From DATAEU01 sp046724395 (GTDB taxonomy: Bacteria; Actinomycetota; UBA4738; HRBIN12): 26,121 nt of DNA. The translations under genes were made by a program, and so were the position numbers. The notes below the pieces were generated by a model. That model was not told where the DNA came from. It did not search any database and saw only the letters and a program-made list of their open reading frames with translations. Of this stretch, positions 7,061 through 14,519 are shown one piece after another; position 1 is the first letter of the stretch; each line of letters opens with the position of its first letter. The stretch is from NCBI GenBank assembly GCA_046724395.1, contig JBKOWM010000042.1:1-26121 (forward strand), written 5' to 3'.

Positions 7061-8799
7061 CAGTATTTTCGCTCCATCGGAACGTAGGGCCCCAGCTTCA
7101 CGGGCTTGTACTCGAGGTGGATCGAGCCGTCGTCGCGTCGATACGCGAGCGAGTGCTTCAACCAGTTTGCGTCGTCCCGCAACGGATGGTCGTCGCGGTA
7201 ATGACCGCCGCGGCTCTCGTCCCGCGCCGACGCAGCGGCGACGAGCGCATCGGCGTTGTCCAGCAGGAAGCCGAGCTCGACCGCTTCCATCAGCTCGGTG
7301 TTGTACATCCTCCCGGTGTCCTGCACGTATACCCGGTCGTATCGCTCGCGCAGGCTCCCGAGGATGTCCTGCATCTTGCGAAGGCTCTCCTCGGTCCGCA
7401 CGACGAATGCGAGGTCGAACATGTTGTCCTGGAGCTCGGCCCGGATGTCGGCGGCGTTGAACCCCTCGGGCCGGCCGAGCATCCCGTCGAGGTGCTCACG
7501 GACCGGCGCCTCGGCGTGCGGCTCGATCTCCGGGACGTCTGCGTCCCTCGCGAACGCGGCCATGTGCTTGCCACCGCGACGGCCGAAGACGACGATGTCG
7601 AGGAGGGAGTTGGTGCCCAGCCGGTTCGCGCCGTGAACGCTTACGCAGGCGCACTCGCCCGCGGCGTACAGCCCCGGAACCGGTGCCTCGTCGGGGCCGT
7701 CCACCACCTGGCCGTCGACGTCGGTCGGGATGCCGCCCATCGCATAGTGCGCCGTCGGCTGGATCGGCACGAGCTCGGTCGTGGGCTCGACGTTCAGATA
7801 GACGCGCGCGAACTCGGTCACGTCGGGGAGCTTCTCCTCGATGACGTCGCGTGGTAGGTGGCGAACGTCGAGGTACACCGCGTCCTTCTGCGGCCCGATC
7901 CCCCGTCCCTCCTTGATCTCCTGGTAGATCGCGCGGCTCACCATGTCGCGAGGCGCGAGGTCCTTCACCGTCGGCGCGTAGCGCTCCATGAAGCGCTCCT
8001 CCTGGCTGTTCAGCAGGATGCCGCCCTCCCCGCGGACCGCCTCCGACAGCAGGATCCCCATCTTGTAGACGCCCGTCGGGTGGAACTGGAAGAACTCCAT
8101 GTCCTCGAGTGGGATGCCGCGCCGCCAGACGACGGCCGGTCCGTCACCCGTCAGCGTGTGGGCGTTGGAGGAGACCCGGAACATCCGGCCCGAGCCACCC
8201 GTCGCGAACAGAACGGTCTTGGCTCGAAAGACGTGCAGGTCTCCGGTCGCGAGCTCGTATGCGACGACGCCGGCCGTGTGGCCGTCGTCCGAGCGGAGGA
8301 GATCGAGGACGTAGAACTCGTTGAAGAAGCGGACGTTGCGCTTCACGCACTGCTGGTAGAGCGTCTGCAGGATCATGTGACCGGTGCGGTCGGCCGCGTA
8401 GCACGCGCGTCGAACCGGCGCCTCGCCGTGGTTGCGGGTGTGGCCGCCGAACCGCCGCTGGTCGATCTTTCCCTCCGGAGTCCTGTTGAACGGCAGGCCC
8501 CAGTGCTCCAACTCGTAGATCGCGTGGATGGCCTCCTCCGTCATCAGCAGGGCCGCGGGTTGGTCGACGAGGTAGTCGCCCCCCTTGATCGTGTCGAACG
8601 CGTGCCACTCGGGATAGTCCTCCTCGACGTTCCCGAGGGCTGCGCAGACGCCGCCCTGCGCCGTTCCGGTGTGCGAGCGCGTCGGGTACAACTTGGAGAT
8701 GACGGCCGTGCGGACGCGATCAGACGCCTCGATCGCGGCTCGGAGCCCGGCCCCGCCGGCGCCGACGACGATGGCGTCGTACGTGTGCGTGACCGTCAT
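7060..8799 (-). CDS. sdhA: Succinate dehydrogenase flavoprotein subunit
   Basis: This 579-residue protein oxidises succinate to fumarate. The dinucleotide motif VVGAGGAGLRAA (11-22) is followed by RSHTGTAQGG, whose His43 is the covalent FAD attachment site. Active-site residues line up with E. coli SdhA: His240 (QFHPTG), Glu253 (SEAVRGEGG), Arg284 (LAPRD), His351 (PTAHYAMGG) and Arg393 (HGANRLGTNSLLD). The ATG at 8799 is preferred because it overlaps the sdhD stop in an ATGA junction. An in-frame ATG five codons upstream is possible. The frame continues open into sdhD, but that is coincidental. Together with sdhB, sdhC and sdhD it makes a complete membrane complex II. Confidence 0.95.
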   Translation of the reverse strand: MTVTHTYDAIVVGAGGAGLRAAIEASDRVRTAVISKLYPTRSHTGTAQGGVCAALGNVEEDYPEWHAFDTIKGGDYLVDQPAALLMTEEAIHAIYELEHWGLPFNRTPEGKIDQRRFGGHTRNHGEAPVRRACYAADRTGHMILQTLYQQCVKRNVRFFNEFYVLDLLRSDDGHTAGVVAYELATGDLHVFRAKTVLFATGGSGRMFRVSSNAHTLTGDGPAVVWRRGIPLEDMEFFQFHPTGVYKMGILLSEAVRGEGGILLNSQEERFMERYAPTVKDLAPRDMVSRAIYQEIKEGRGIGPQKDAVYLDVRHLPRDVIEEKLPDVTEFARVYLNVEPTTELVPIQPTAHYAMGGIPTDVDGQVVDGPDEAPVPGLYAAGECACVSVHGANRLGTNSLLDIVVFGRRGGKHMAAFARDADVPEIEPHAEAPVREHLDGMLGRPEGFNAADIRAELQDNMFDLAFVVRTEESLRKMQDILGSLRERYDRVYVQDTGRMYNTELMEAVELGFLLDNADALVAAASARDESRGGHYRDDHPLRDDANWLKHSLAYRRDDGSIHLEYKPVKLGPYVPMERKY

Positions 8800-9251
8800 G
8801 AGGCTCCCGGCCATCTGCTCGGATCGAACGTGAACACGATCACGGTTCCGACCACGAACAGCGAGAAGCCGACGACGTAGAAGAACATGTTCACGAGAAA
8901 GCGCCACGCGACGGGTCGGACGTAGTCCATCGCAACGACGCGGAGCCCGTTGATCCCGTGCAGAAGTGCGAGCGACAGAAGCATCCAATCCCAGCTGCGC
9001 CAGAACGGGCTCTGCCATCTGGCCTGGACGAAGGCGAAGTTCACGCGCTGCACGCCCTCGTCGAGAACGTGCATGATCAGGACGTGGCCGACGGCGAGCA
9101 CGAGCAGGACGACGCCGCTCACCCGCATGAACAGCCAGGTCCACAGTTCCCAGCCCCCGGCCGGCCGCTCGCGCCCCCCGTAGCCGAGCGCGCCTCGGCC
9201 CGTGGACGCGGATGGCTGTCCGGGCGCGGCGCGAGTCTCGACGGCCGCCAT
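8796..9251 (-). CDS. sdhD: Succinate dehydrogenase membrane anchor subunit
   Basis: This 151-residue protein has three hydrophobic helices, about 42-62, 87-109 and 117-141. His56 in the first helix and His98 in LLHGINGLR of the second are placed like haem b ligands of cytochrome b-type anchors. The N-terminal 35 residues are polar, Pro/Gly-rich and probably cytoplasmic. It anchors SdhAB and takes part in quinone reduction. The ATG at 9251 shares a base with the sdhC stop (TGATG), and its own stop overlaps the sdhA start by four bases. Assignment as sdhD rather than sdhC rests on gene order, because both anchors share the HxxNG pattern. Confidence 0.85.
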   Translation of the reverse strand: MAAVETRAAPGQPSASTGRGALGYGGRERPAGGWELWTWLFMRVSGVVLLVLAVGHVLIMHVLDEGVQRVNFAFVQARWQSPFWRSWDWMLLSLALLHGINGLRVVAMDYVRPVAWRFLVNMFFYVVGFSLFVVGTVIVFTFDPSRWPGAS

Positions 9252-9652
9252 CAGAGGTTCCACCCGAAAGCCAGGTTCACGATTCCGCGGCCCATGATCA
9301 CCGTGATCGGGATCATCGACAGGACGAAGATGCCGGTGCTCGCGACCGACATCGCCTTGTAGTGCCGCGTCGTCGACGGCCAGAAGTCGATGATCATGAT
9401 CTTGATCCCGTTGATCGCGTGATACAGGACCGCCGCGACGAGGCCGAGCTCCAGCACTCGGACGACCCAGTTGTGGTAGACGGCGGTGACCCGGTTGTAG
9501 GCATCGGGCCCCCAGCCGACGACGGCGGTATCGATGACGTGCGCGAACAGGAACAGGGTCACGGCGACGCCGGTGATGCGGTGAGCGATCCAGGACCACT
9601 GTCCCGGACTGCCCTTGTAGAGCGTGCCGACGTCGGTCTTTCGCTTTGCCAC
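9251..9652 (-). CDS. sdhC: Succinate dehydrogenase cytochrome b subunit
   Basis: This 133-residue protein has the SdhC signature SWIAHRITG (Ser20, His24, Arg25), which lines the quinone site and the first helix. His38 (FAHVID) and His78 (YHAINGIK) are candidate haem ligands. Hydrophobic helices lie near 26-46, 65-89 and 103-125. The start is GTG at 9652, giving the conventional MAKRKTDVG N-terminus. No good SD is present, but a TAGGCT -10 box lies 16 bases upstream (9669-9674), so sdhC probably has its own promoter with a very short leader, besides read-through from the methyltransferase gene 34 bases upstream. Confidence 0.88.
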   Translation of the reverse strand: MAKRKTDVGTLYKGSPGQWSWIAHRITGVAVTLFLFAHVIDTAVVGWGPDAYNRVTAVYHNWVVRVLELGLVAAVLYHAINGIKIMIIDFWPSTTRHYKAMSVASTGIFVLSMIPITVIMGRGIVNLAFGWNL

Positions 9653-9668
9653 GAGGTCTCGAAGTCAC

Positions 9669-9674
9669 AGCCTA
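9669..9674 (-). promoter_or_regulatory. -10 box for the sdhCDAB operon
   Basis: The minus strand reads TAGGCT 16 bases before the sdhC GTG, between the methyltransferase stop and sdhC. It is the same hexamer as upstream of citrate synthase. It predicts a leader of roughly ten bases. No clear -35 is seen. Confidence 0.4.
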
Positions 9675-9686
9675 TCGTTGCGGAGG

Positions 9687-10319
9687 TCATTCGGTTCGAA
9701 GCGCGACGAGGTCGCCCTCCCGTGTCGGGACGATGGCGCTCGCGAATCGGTCGTCGTTCGCGACGAGCTCGTTGTGCTCGCGGATGAACCGGGCGACGTC
9801 GGTGTCCTGCAGGATGTTGGTGCTGCCCGTCCCGAGGGCGTTGTCGGCGATGTACAGACCGCCGACCCGGATCCGGTCGCGCGCTGCGCGCCACGCGTCT
9901 GGATAGCCCGCCTTGTCGATGTCGACGAAGACCATGTCGAACTCGCCGCCGACGGCCGCGAACGAGGTCAGCGCGTCGCCGGTGTGCCACTCGACGCGGT
10001 TGCCGAGCCCCGCGCGGTCGAGCCACGCCTGCCCGGCTCCCACGTTCTGCGGGTCGTTCTCGGTGCAATGGACCTCGCCGTCCTCGCCGACGGCACGTGC
10101 GAACCAGTACGCGCTGTAGCCGAACCCCGAGCCGAGCTCGAACACGCGCCTCGCGCGCACGGCCCGAGCGAGGAGCTCGAGCGTCACCCCGACGACGCGC
10201 CCGACCGCGGGGAAATCGCGGCGGTCGGCCTCGGCCTCCATCTCGAGCAGGACCGGCTCGTCGTACCGGTCCAGGAGCGAACGCATGTACACCTCGACCT
10301 GGGGGTTCACGATGTCCAC
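9687..10319 (-). CDS. Class I SAM O-methyltransferase (family 3 type)
   Basis: This 210-residue protein has the layout of metal-dependent catechol/caffeoyl-CoA-type O-methyltransferases. It starts MDIVNPQVEVYM. SAM motif I is VFELGSGFGYSAYWF (59-73). Asp133 in MVFVDIDKAGYP and the Asp159-Asn160 pair in LYIADNAL match the divalent-metal site of the family. The substrate is unknown; such proteins act on catechols, polyketides or CoA esters. The GTG at 10319 is chosen from the conserved N-terminus and because a TAGCAT box lies six bases upstream, implying a leaderless mRNA. It is the first gene of the leftward run into sdhCDAB and starts only 32 bases from the divergent mutase gene. Confidence 0.87.
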   Translation of the reverse strand: MDIVNPQVEVYMRSLLDRYDEPVLLEMEAEADRRDFPAVGRVVGVTLELLARAVRARRVFELGSGFGYSAYWFARAVGEDGEVHCTENDPQNVGAGQAWLDRAGLGNRVEWHTGDALTSFAAVGGEFDMVFVDIDKAGYPDAWRAARDRIRVGGLYIADNALGTGSTNILQDTDVARFIREHNELVANDDRFASAIVPTREGDLVALRTE

Positions 10320-10325
10320 CAGCTG

Positions 10326-10331
10326 ATGCTA
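10326..10331 (-). promoter_or_regulatory. -10 box, leaderless start of the O-methyltransferase
   Basis: The minus strand reads TAGCAT six bases before the GTG at 10319, and there is no SD. The predicted start site falls on or next to the start codon. Confidence 0.5.
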
Positions 10332-10336
10332 GCCGC

Positions 10337-10342
10337 TACGCT
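10337..10342 (+). promoter_or_regulatory. -10 box, leaderless start of the mutase
   Basis: TACGCT lies nine bases before the ATG at 10352, and there is no SD. It sits five bases from the oppositely directed box at 10326-10331, so two RNA polymerases could not occupy the 32-base region at once. Confidence 0.5.
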
Positions 10343-10351
10343 GGCATCCTG

Positions 10352-11932
10352 ATGGCTCAGGACGACCGTCGCACCGACTCCGACATCGAGATCAAGCCCG
10401 TCTACCGCGCCGCCGACTTAGACGGGTTCGACCCCGTCCGCGACCTCGGCGACCCGGGCGAGGGCCCGTTCACGCGCGGCGTCTACCCAACGATGTATCG
10501 CGGGCGCGTGTGGACGATGCGTCAGTACGCCGGGATGGCCACGGCCGAAGAGACCAACGCACGCTTCCGATATCTCCTCGACCACGGGCAGACGGGGCTG
10601 TCGGTCGCATTCGATCTCCCGACGCAGATCGGTTACGACTCGGACCATCCTCGCTCGGAGGGCGAGGTCGGCAAGACCGGCGTTGCCATCGACTCCGTCG
10701 AGGACATGGCCAGGCTGCTCGACGGCATCCCGCTCGACCGGGTCTCGACGTCGATGACGATCAACGCCACCGCCGCCATCCTGCTGCTCTTGTACGAGCT
10801 CGTCGCCGAGGAACGCGGCATCGAGGCCGGAGACCTGTCCGGCACGGTGCAGAACGACTTGCTCAAGGAGTACGCAGCGCGCGGAACCTACATCTACCCG
10901 CCGAAGTCGTCGATGCGGCTCATCACTGACATCTTCGCCTACGCGGGAAGGAGGATTCCGCGCTGGAACACCATCTCGATCAGCGGCTACCACATGCGTG
11001 AGGCCGGCGCCACCGCGGTCCAGGAGATCGCCTTCACGCTCGCGAACGGGATCGCGTACGTTCGGGCGGCCATCGACGCCGGGCTCGCGGTCGACGACTT
11101 CGCGCCCCGGCTGTCGTTCTTCTTCGCCTGCCACATGAACGTCTTCGAGGAGATCGCGAAGTTTCGAGCTGCGCGTCGGATGTGGTCGCGGATCATGACG
11201 GAACGTTTCGGCGCGAAGGACCCGCGCAGCGCGATGCTCCGGTTCCATACGCAGACCGGGGGCGCGACGCTCACCGCGCAGCAACCGGAGAACAACACCG
11301 TTCGAACGGCGTACGAGGCGATGGCGGCGGTGCTGGGAGGGACGCAGTCGTTGCATACCAACTCCTTCGACGAGGCGCTCGCGCTTCCGACCGAGCATGC
11401 CGCCACGATCGCGCTTCGCACACAGCAGATACTCGCGTTCGAGACGGGCGTTGCCGACACCGCCGATCCGCTCGCAGGCTCGTACTTCGTCGAGTCGCTG
11501 ACGAACGAGCTGGAGGAGCGCGCGGCAGCCTACCTCGACAAGGTCGACGGGATGGGCGGCGCCGTCGCAGCCATCGAGGCGCGGTTCTATCAGGACGAAA
11601 TCCACGAGTCGGCCTTCCGCATCCAGCAGGGGATCGAGTCGGGCGAGCGCGTGGTCGTCGGCGTCAATCGCTATCAGGATCCGGACGAGCGGGAGGTCGC
11701 CATCCAGCGGATCGGGGAGGAGGAGGTCGGCCGGCAGATCGATCGCGTGCGGGCGCTGCGCGCGGCTCGCGATCAGACGGCCGTCGGCGCGGCCCTTGCG
11801 GACGTCGAGGCGGTCGCGCGCGGCACCGACAACGTCCTGCCCTCTATGAAGGAGGCGCTCCGCGCCCGCGCGACGCTCGGCGAGGTCTCGGACGCTCTCC
11901 GCGCGGTCTTCGGCGAGTACCGTCCCGCGTGA
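10352..11932 (+). CDS. Methylmalonyl-CoA mutase, stand-alone catalytic chain
   Basis: This 526-residue acyl-CoA mutase catalytic domain isomerises (R)-methylmalonyl-CoA to succinyl-CoA using coenzyme B12. Residues that define methylmalonyl-CoA specificity are kept: Tyr59 in WTMRQYAGMATAEE (Y89 of the Propionibacterium enzyme), Arg189 in YPPKSSMRLITD (R207) and His214 in SISGYHMREAGA (H244). Isobutyryl-CoA mutase has Phe and Gln at the first two positions. The C-terminal B12-binding domain of single-chain mutases is absent, so a separate small subunit of about 140 residues is needed; none is encoded here. The length suits the two-chain form of archaea and many Actinobacteria. The ATG at 10352 is chosen from the -10 box and the MAQDDRR start. 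The frame is open upstream but overlaps the divergent gene there. Confidence 0.92.
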   Translation: MAQDDRRTDSDIEIKPVYRAADLDGFDPVRDLGDPGEGPFTRGVYPTMYRGRVWTMRQYAGMATAEETNARFRYLLDHGQTGLSVAFDLPTQIGYDSDHPRSEGEVGKTGVAIDSVEDMARLLDGIPLDRVSTSMTINATAAILLLLYELVAEERGIEAGDLSGTVQNDLLKEYAARGTYIYPPKSSMRLITDIFAYAGRRIPRWNTISISGYHMREAGATAVQEIAFTLANGIAYVRAAIDAGLAVDDFAPRLSFFFACHMNVFEEIAKFRAARRMWSRIMTERFGAKDPRSAMLRFHTQTGGATLTAQQPENNTVRTAYEAMAAVLGGTQSLHTNSFDEALALPTEHAATIALRTQQILAFETGVADTADPLAGSYFVESLTNELEERAAAYLDKVDGMGGAVAAIEARFYQDEIHESAFRIQQGIESGERVVVGVNRYQDPDEREVAIQRIGEEEVGRQIDRVRALRAARDQTAVGAALADVEAVARGTDNVLPSMKEALRARATLGEVSDALRAVFGEYRPA

Positions 11933-11988
11933 CGTCCCTTCCTCGCGCGACGGACCCCGCGCAAGGCCGATCTCCCCGCAGCCCCCGA

Positions 11989-11994
11989 TAAGCT
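11989..11994 (+). promoter_or_regulatory. Possible -10 box for the F420:NADPH oxidoreductase gene
   Basis: TAAGCT lies 30 bases before the ATG at 12025. It would give a leader of about 24 bases containing a G-rich SD-like stretch. No -35 is evident. Confidence 0.3.
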
Positions 11995-12024
11995 CCGTCG
12001 CAGGTCGGCACGGGGGCGACGCAT

Positions 12025-12717
12025 ATGAACATCGCGGTCATCGGCGGAACCGGCGAGGAGGGCTTCGGGCTCACGCTCCGACTCGGCAGGGCGGGGCGGC
12101 ACGTCATCATCGGCTCTCGCTCCGATGAGAAGGGCGCCGCGTCCGCCGAGAAGGCAAGGGAGCTCCTGGGCGGTGGCGCGATCGACGGCACGACGAATCA
12201 GGCGGCCGCCGAACGCGCCGACGTCGTCTTCGTGACGGTGCCGTACGCCGGCATGGCGGAAATCTACCGATCGATCAAGGACGTCGTGGCCTCGGGCACG
12301 ATCGTCGTCGACTGCACGAGCCCGCTGGCGACGGCCGTCGGCGGGCGCGCATGGCAGGTCGTCCGTCCGTGGCACGGATCCGCGGCCGAACAGGCGAAGG
12401 CGCTCCTCGATCCCGGCGTCCGAATGGTGGCCGCATTCCACACCGTTCCCGGCGAACAGCTCCAAGATCTCTCGCGTCCGATGGACAGCGACGTCTTCGT
12501 GTGCGGCAGGGACGCCGGCGCGAAGGCGACCGTCGGCGAGCTGATCGAAGCCATCCCGAACCTGCGGTGGGTCGACGCCGGCGACCTGTCCATGGCCCGG
12601 ATCGCCGAGACGATGACGGCCCTGCTGATCTCGGTCAACCGGGCCTACCGGATCCACGACGCCGGGTTCCGCGTCACGGGGCGGGATGCGTGGGGGACTC
12701 CGCCGGCCCGGAGCTGA
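12025..12717 (+). CDS. npdG: NADPH-dependent F420 reductase
   Basis: This 230-residue protein transfers hydride between NADPH and the deazaflavin cofactor F420. The N-terminal Rossmann motif is VIGGTGEEGFGLTLRL, the characteristic GGTG.EG form of this family rather than the usual GxGxxG. IIGSRS follows, with Ser31 and Arg32 placed to bind the 2'-phosphate of NADPH. The later segment AAFHTVPGEQLQDL and the C-terminal LISVNRAYRIHDAGFRVTG are also typical of Fno/NpdG proteins. It implies that the organism makes F420, as many Actinobacteria do, although no biosynthesis gene is in the window. The ATG at 12025 follows a G-rich stretch. It lies 92 bases after the mutase gene and converges on the carboxylase gene. 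Confidence 0.9.
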   Translation: MNIAVIGGTGEEGFGLTLRLGRAGRHVIIGSRSDEKGAASAEKARELLGGGAIDGTTNQAAAERADVVFVTVPYAGMAEIYRSIKDVVASGTIVVDCTSPLATAVGGRAWQVVRPWHGSAAEQAKALLDPGVRMVAAFHTVPGEQLQDLSRPMDSDVFVCGRDAGAKATVGELIEAIPNLRWVDAGDLSMARIAETMTALLISVNRAYRIHDAGFRVTGRDAWGTPPARS

Positions 12718-12726
12718 CGACGGCGT

Positions 12727-12746
12727 GAGGCGCCCGGAGTCGCCTC
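12727..12746. terminator. Hairpin between convergent genes
   Basis: GAGGCG (12727-12732) and CGCCTC (12741-12746) form a perfect 6-bp stem with an 8-base loop. It fills most of the 33-base gap between the F420 reductase stop and the carboxylase stop. There is no T-run, so intrinsic termination is uncertain. Confidence 0.4.
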
Positions 12747-12750
12747 TGCC

Positions 12751-14478
12751 TCAGTCGATGACGGCGATCGTTTCGCCTGGCTGCACGACCCGACCCTCGC
12801 TCACCGGGAGCTCGGAGACGACGCCCTCTCGTGGCGCCGGGATCGCGTTCTCCATCTTCATCGCCTCGAGGACGCAGATCACGTCGCCCGCCTGGATCTC
12901 CTGCCCTTCCTCGACGAGCACGCGCAGGATCGTGCCCTGCATCGGCGCCGAGATGACGCTGTGGACGCCCTCCCCGTGCGTCCCCGCGTGTCTGGACGGA
13001 ATCCGCGGCGCGGTCTCGCGGCGTCGGTCGAAGATCCGGATCGGGACGCGCCGGCCGTCCACCTCGAGCAGGAGCTCGGCGGGCACGGCGGCCTTCGGCT
13101 CGACGCCATCGCTGCCGGTGTCGGCTGGAGGCAGCTTCGTCTCGCGCAGCGCCCGCTCGAGCCAGGTGGTCGTGTGGCGGCCGGCGCGGAAATCCGGCGC
13201 CTCGAGCACCCAGCGGTGGAGCGGGATCGTCGTCGGGACGCCCTCGACGCGGTATTCGTCGAGCGCCCGAATCATCCTTCGCCTGGCGTGCTCGCGATCC
13301 TCGGCCGAGACGATCACCTTCGCGAACATCGAGTCGTAGTCCGCCGGGATCTCCTTGTCCTCGCGAATCCCCGCGTCGACGCGCACGAACGGACCACTCG
13401 GCTCCCGGTAGCGGCCAACGCGGCCCGGAGCCGGCAGGAAGTTCCGTGACGGATCCTCGGCGTTGATCCGGCACTGCATCGCGTGGCCCCGCGACCGGAC
13501 GTCCGACAGGTCGATTCGCTCGCCGTGCGCAATGGCGATCTGCATGGCGACGAGATCGAGGCCGGTGACCATCTCCGTGACGGTGTGCTCGACCTGGAGC
13601 CGGGTGTTCATCTCGAGGAAGTAGAAGTTGCCGTCGTCGTCGACGATGCCCTCGACGGTGCCGGCGTTGGTGTAGCCCGCCTCCTTCGCAAGGGCCAAGG
13701 CGGCCTGACCGATGCGAAGTCGAAGGTCGGTATCGACGACCGGCGACGGCGTCTCTTCGATGAGCTTCTGGTGACGCCGCTGGACGCTGCAGTCCCGCTC
13801 GCCGAGAAAGAACAGATTGCCGTGGTGATCGCCGATCACCTGGGCCTCGACGTGATGCGCGCGCTCGAGGTATCGCTCCAGGAAGACCTCGGGGCGTCCG
13901 AAGTACGCCTGCGCCTCGCGCGTCGCCCGTCTCAGGGCCGGGCCGAGCTCGGCCGCGGTACGGACCACCTGCATGCCGCGACCGCCGCCGCCGAAGGCCG
14001 CCTTCACGAGAACCGGGAAGCCGATTCGCTCGGCCTCCCGCGGCGCGTCCTCCGTAGTGATCGCCTCCGGCGTCCCGGGGACGATCGGAACGCCGACGCG
14101 TTCGGCCGCCTGCCGCGCAGCCGACTTGTCGCCCATCATCTCGATGGCATCTGGCGGCGGTCCGATGAAGGTAAGGCCCGCGTCCTGCACCGCCTGCGCG
14201 AAGCGCGCTCGTTCCGACAGGAAGCCATACCCGGGATGCACCGCCGTGGCTTTGGCCTTCGTCGCGGCCTCCAGGATCGCGCCGATCGACAAGTACGAGT
14301 CCGCCGAGAGCGCCGGCCCGATGCGGTATGCGGCGTCGGCCATCTCGACGTGGAGTGCGTGTCGGTCCGCGTCGGAGTAGACCGCGATCGAGCGGTACCC
14401 CAACTCGCGGATCGTTCGGATGATCCGGACCGCGATCTCTCCCCGGTTCGCGATCAGGATCCTCGGCGTCTTCGGCAC
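12751..14478 (-). CDS. Acyl-CoA carboxylase alpha chain (biotin carboxylase + BCCP)
   Basis: This 575-residue protein has two domains. The biotin carboxylase part (about 1-450) starts PKTPRILIANRGEIAVRII, holds the ATP-grasp glycine loop KAAFGGGGRGM (159-169), the catalytic stretch LEMNTRLQVEHTVTE (288-302), and HAMQCRINAED. After a linker with a short beta region (about 465-485) comes the biotinyl domain (about 508-575), with the attachment lysine 541 in LEAMKMENA. This layout is shared by actinobacterial AccA-type alpha chains that serve acetyl-, propionyl- or methylcrotonyl-CoA carboxylases. Specificity lies in the beta chain, which is not in the window. The start is GTG at 14478, with GGAGCAGG just upstream; longer in-frame starts overlap the divergent biotin ligase gene. 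The nearby mutase makes propionyl-CoA a likely substrate, by inference only. Confidence 0.93.
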   Translation of the reverse strand: MPKTPRILIANRGEIAVRIIRTIRELGYRSIAVYSDADRHALHVEMADAAYRIGPALSADSYLSIGAILEAATKAKATAVHPGYGFLSERARFAQAVQDAGLTFIGPPPDAIEMMGDKSAARQAAERVGVPIVPGTPEAITTEDAPREAERIGFPVLVKAAFGGGGRGMQVVRTAAELGPALRRATREAQAYFGRPEVFLERYLERAHHVEAQVIGDHHGNLFFLGERDCSVQRRHQKLIEETPSPVVDTDLRLRIGQAALALAKEAGYTNAGTVEGIVDDDGNFYFLEMNTRLQVEHTVTEMVTGLDLVAMQIAIAHGERIDLSDVRSRGHAMQCRINAEDPSRNFLPAPGRVGRYREPSGPFVRVDAGIREDKEIPADYDSMFAKVIVSAEDREHARRRMIRALDEYRVEGVPTTIPLHRWVLEAPDFRAGRHTTTWLERALRETKLPPADTGSDGVEPKAAVPAELLLEVDGRRVPIRIFDRRRETAPRIPSRHAGTHGEGVHSVISAPMQGTILRVLVEEGQEIQAGDVICVLEAMKMENAIPAPREGVVSELPVSEGRVVQPGETIAVID

Positions 14479-14519
14479 CCTGCTCCGTTCCCCGGCGCTC
14501 CGACTCGACGGTCGTCGGT

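Noticed and set aside
4954..7087. Two long plus-strand open frames opposite the second isocitrate dehydrogenase and sdhB
   Set aside because: Both are antisense to genes whose catalytic and cluster residues are intact, and neither shows motifs or a credible start.
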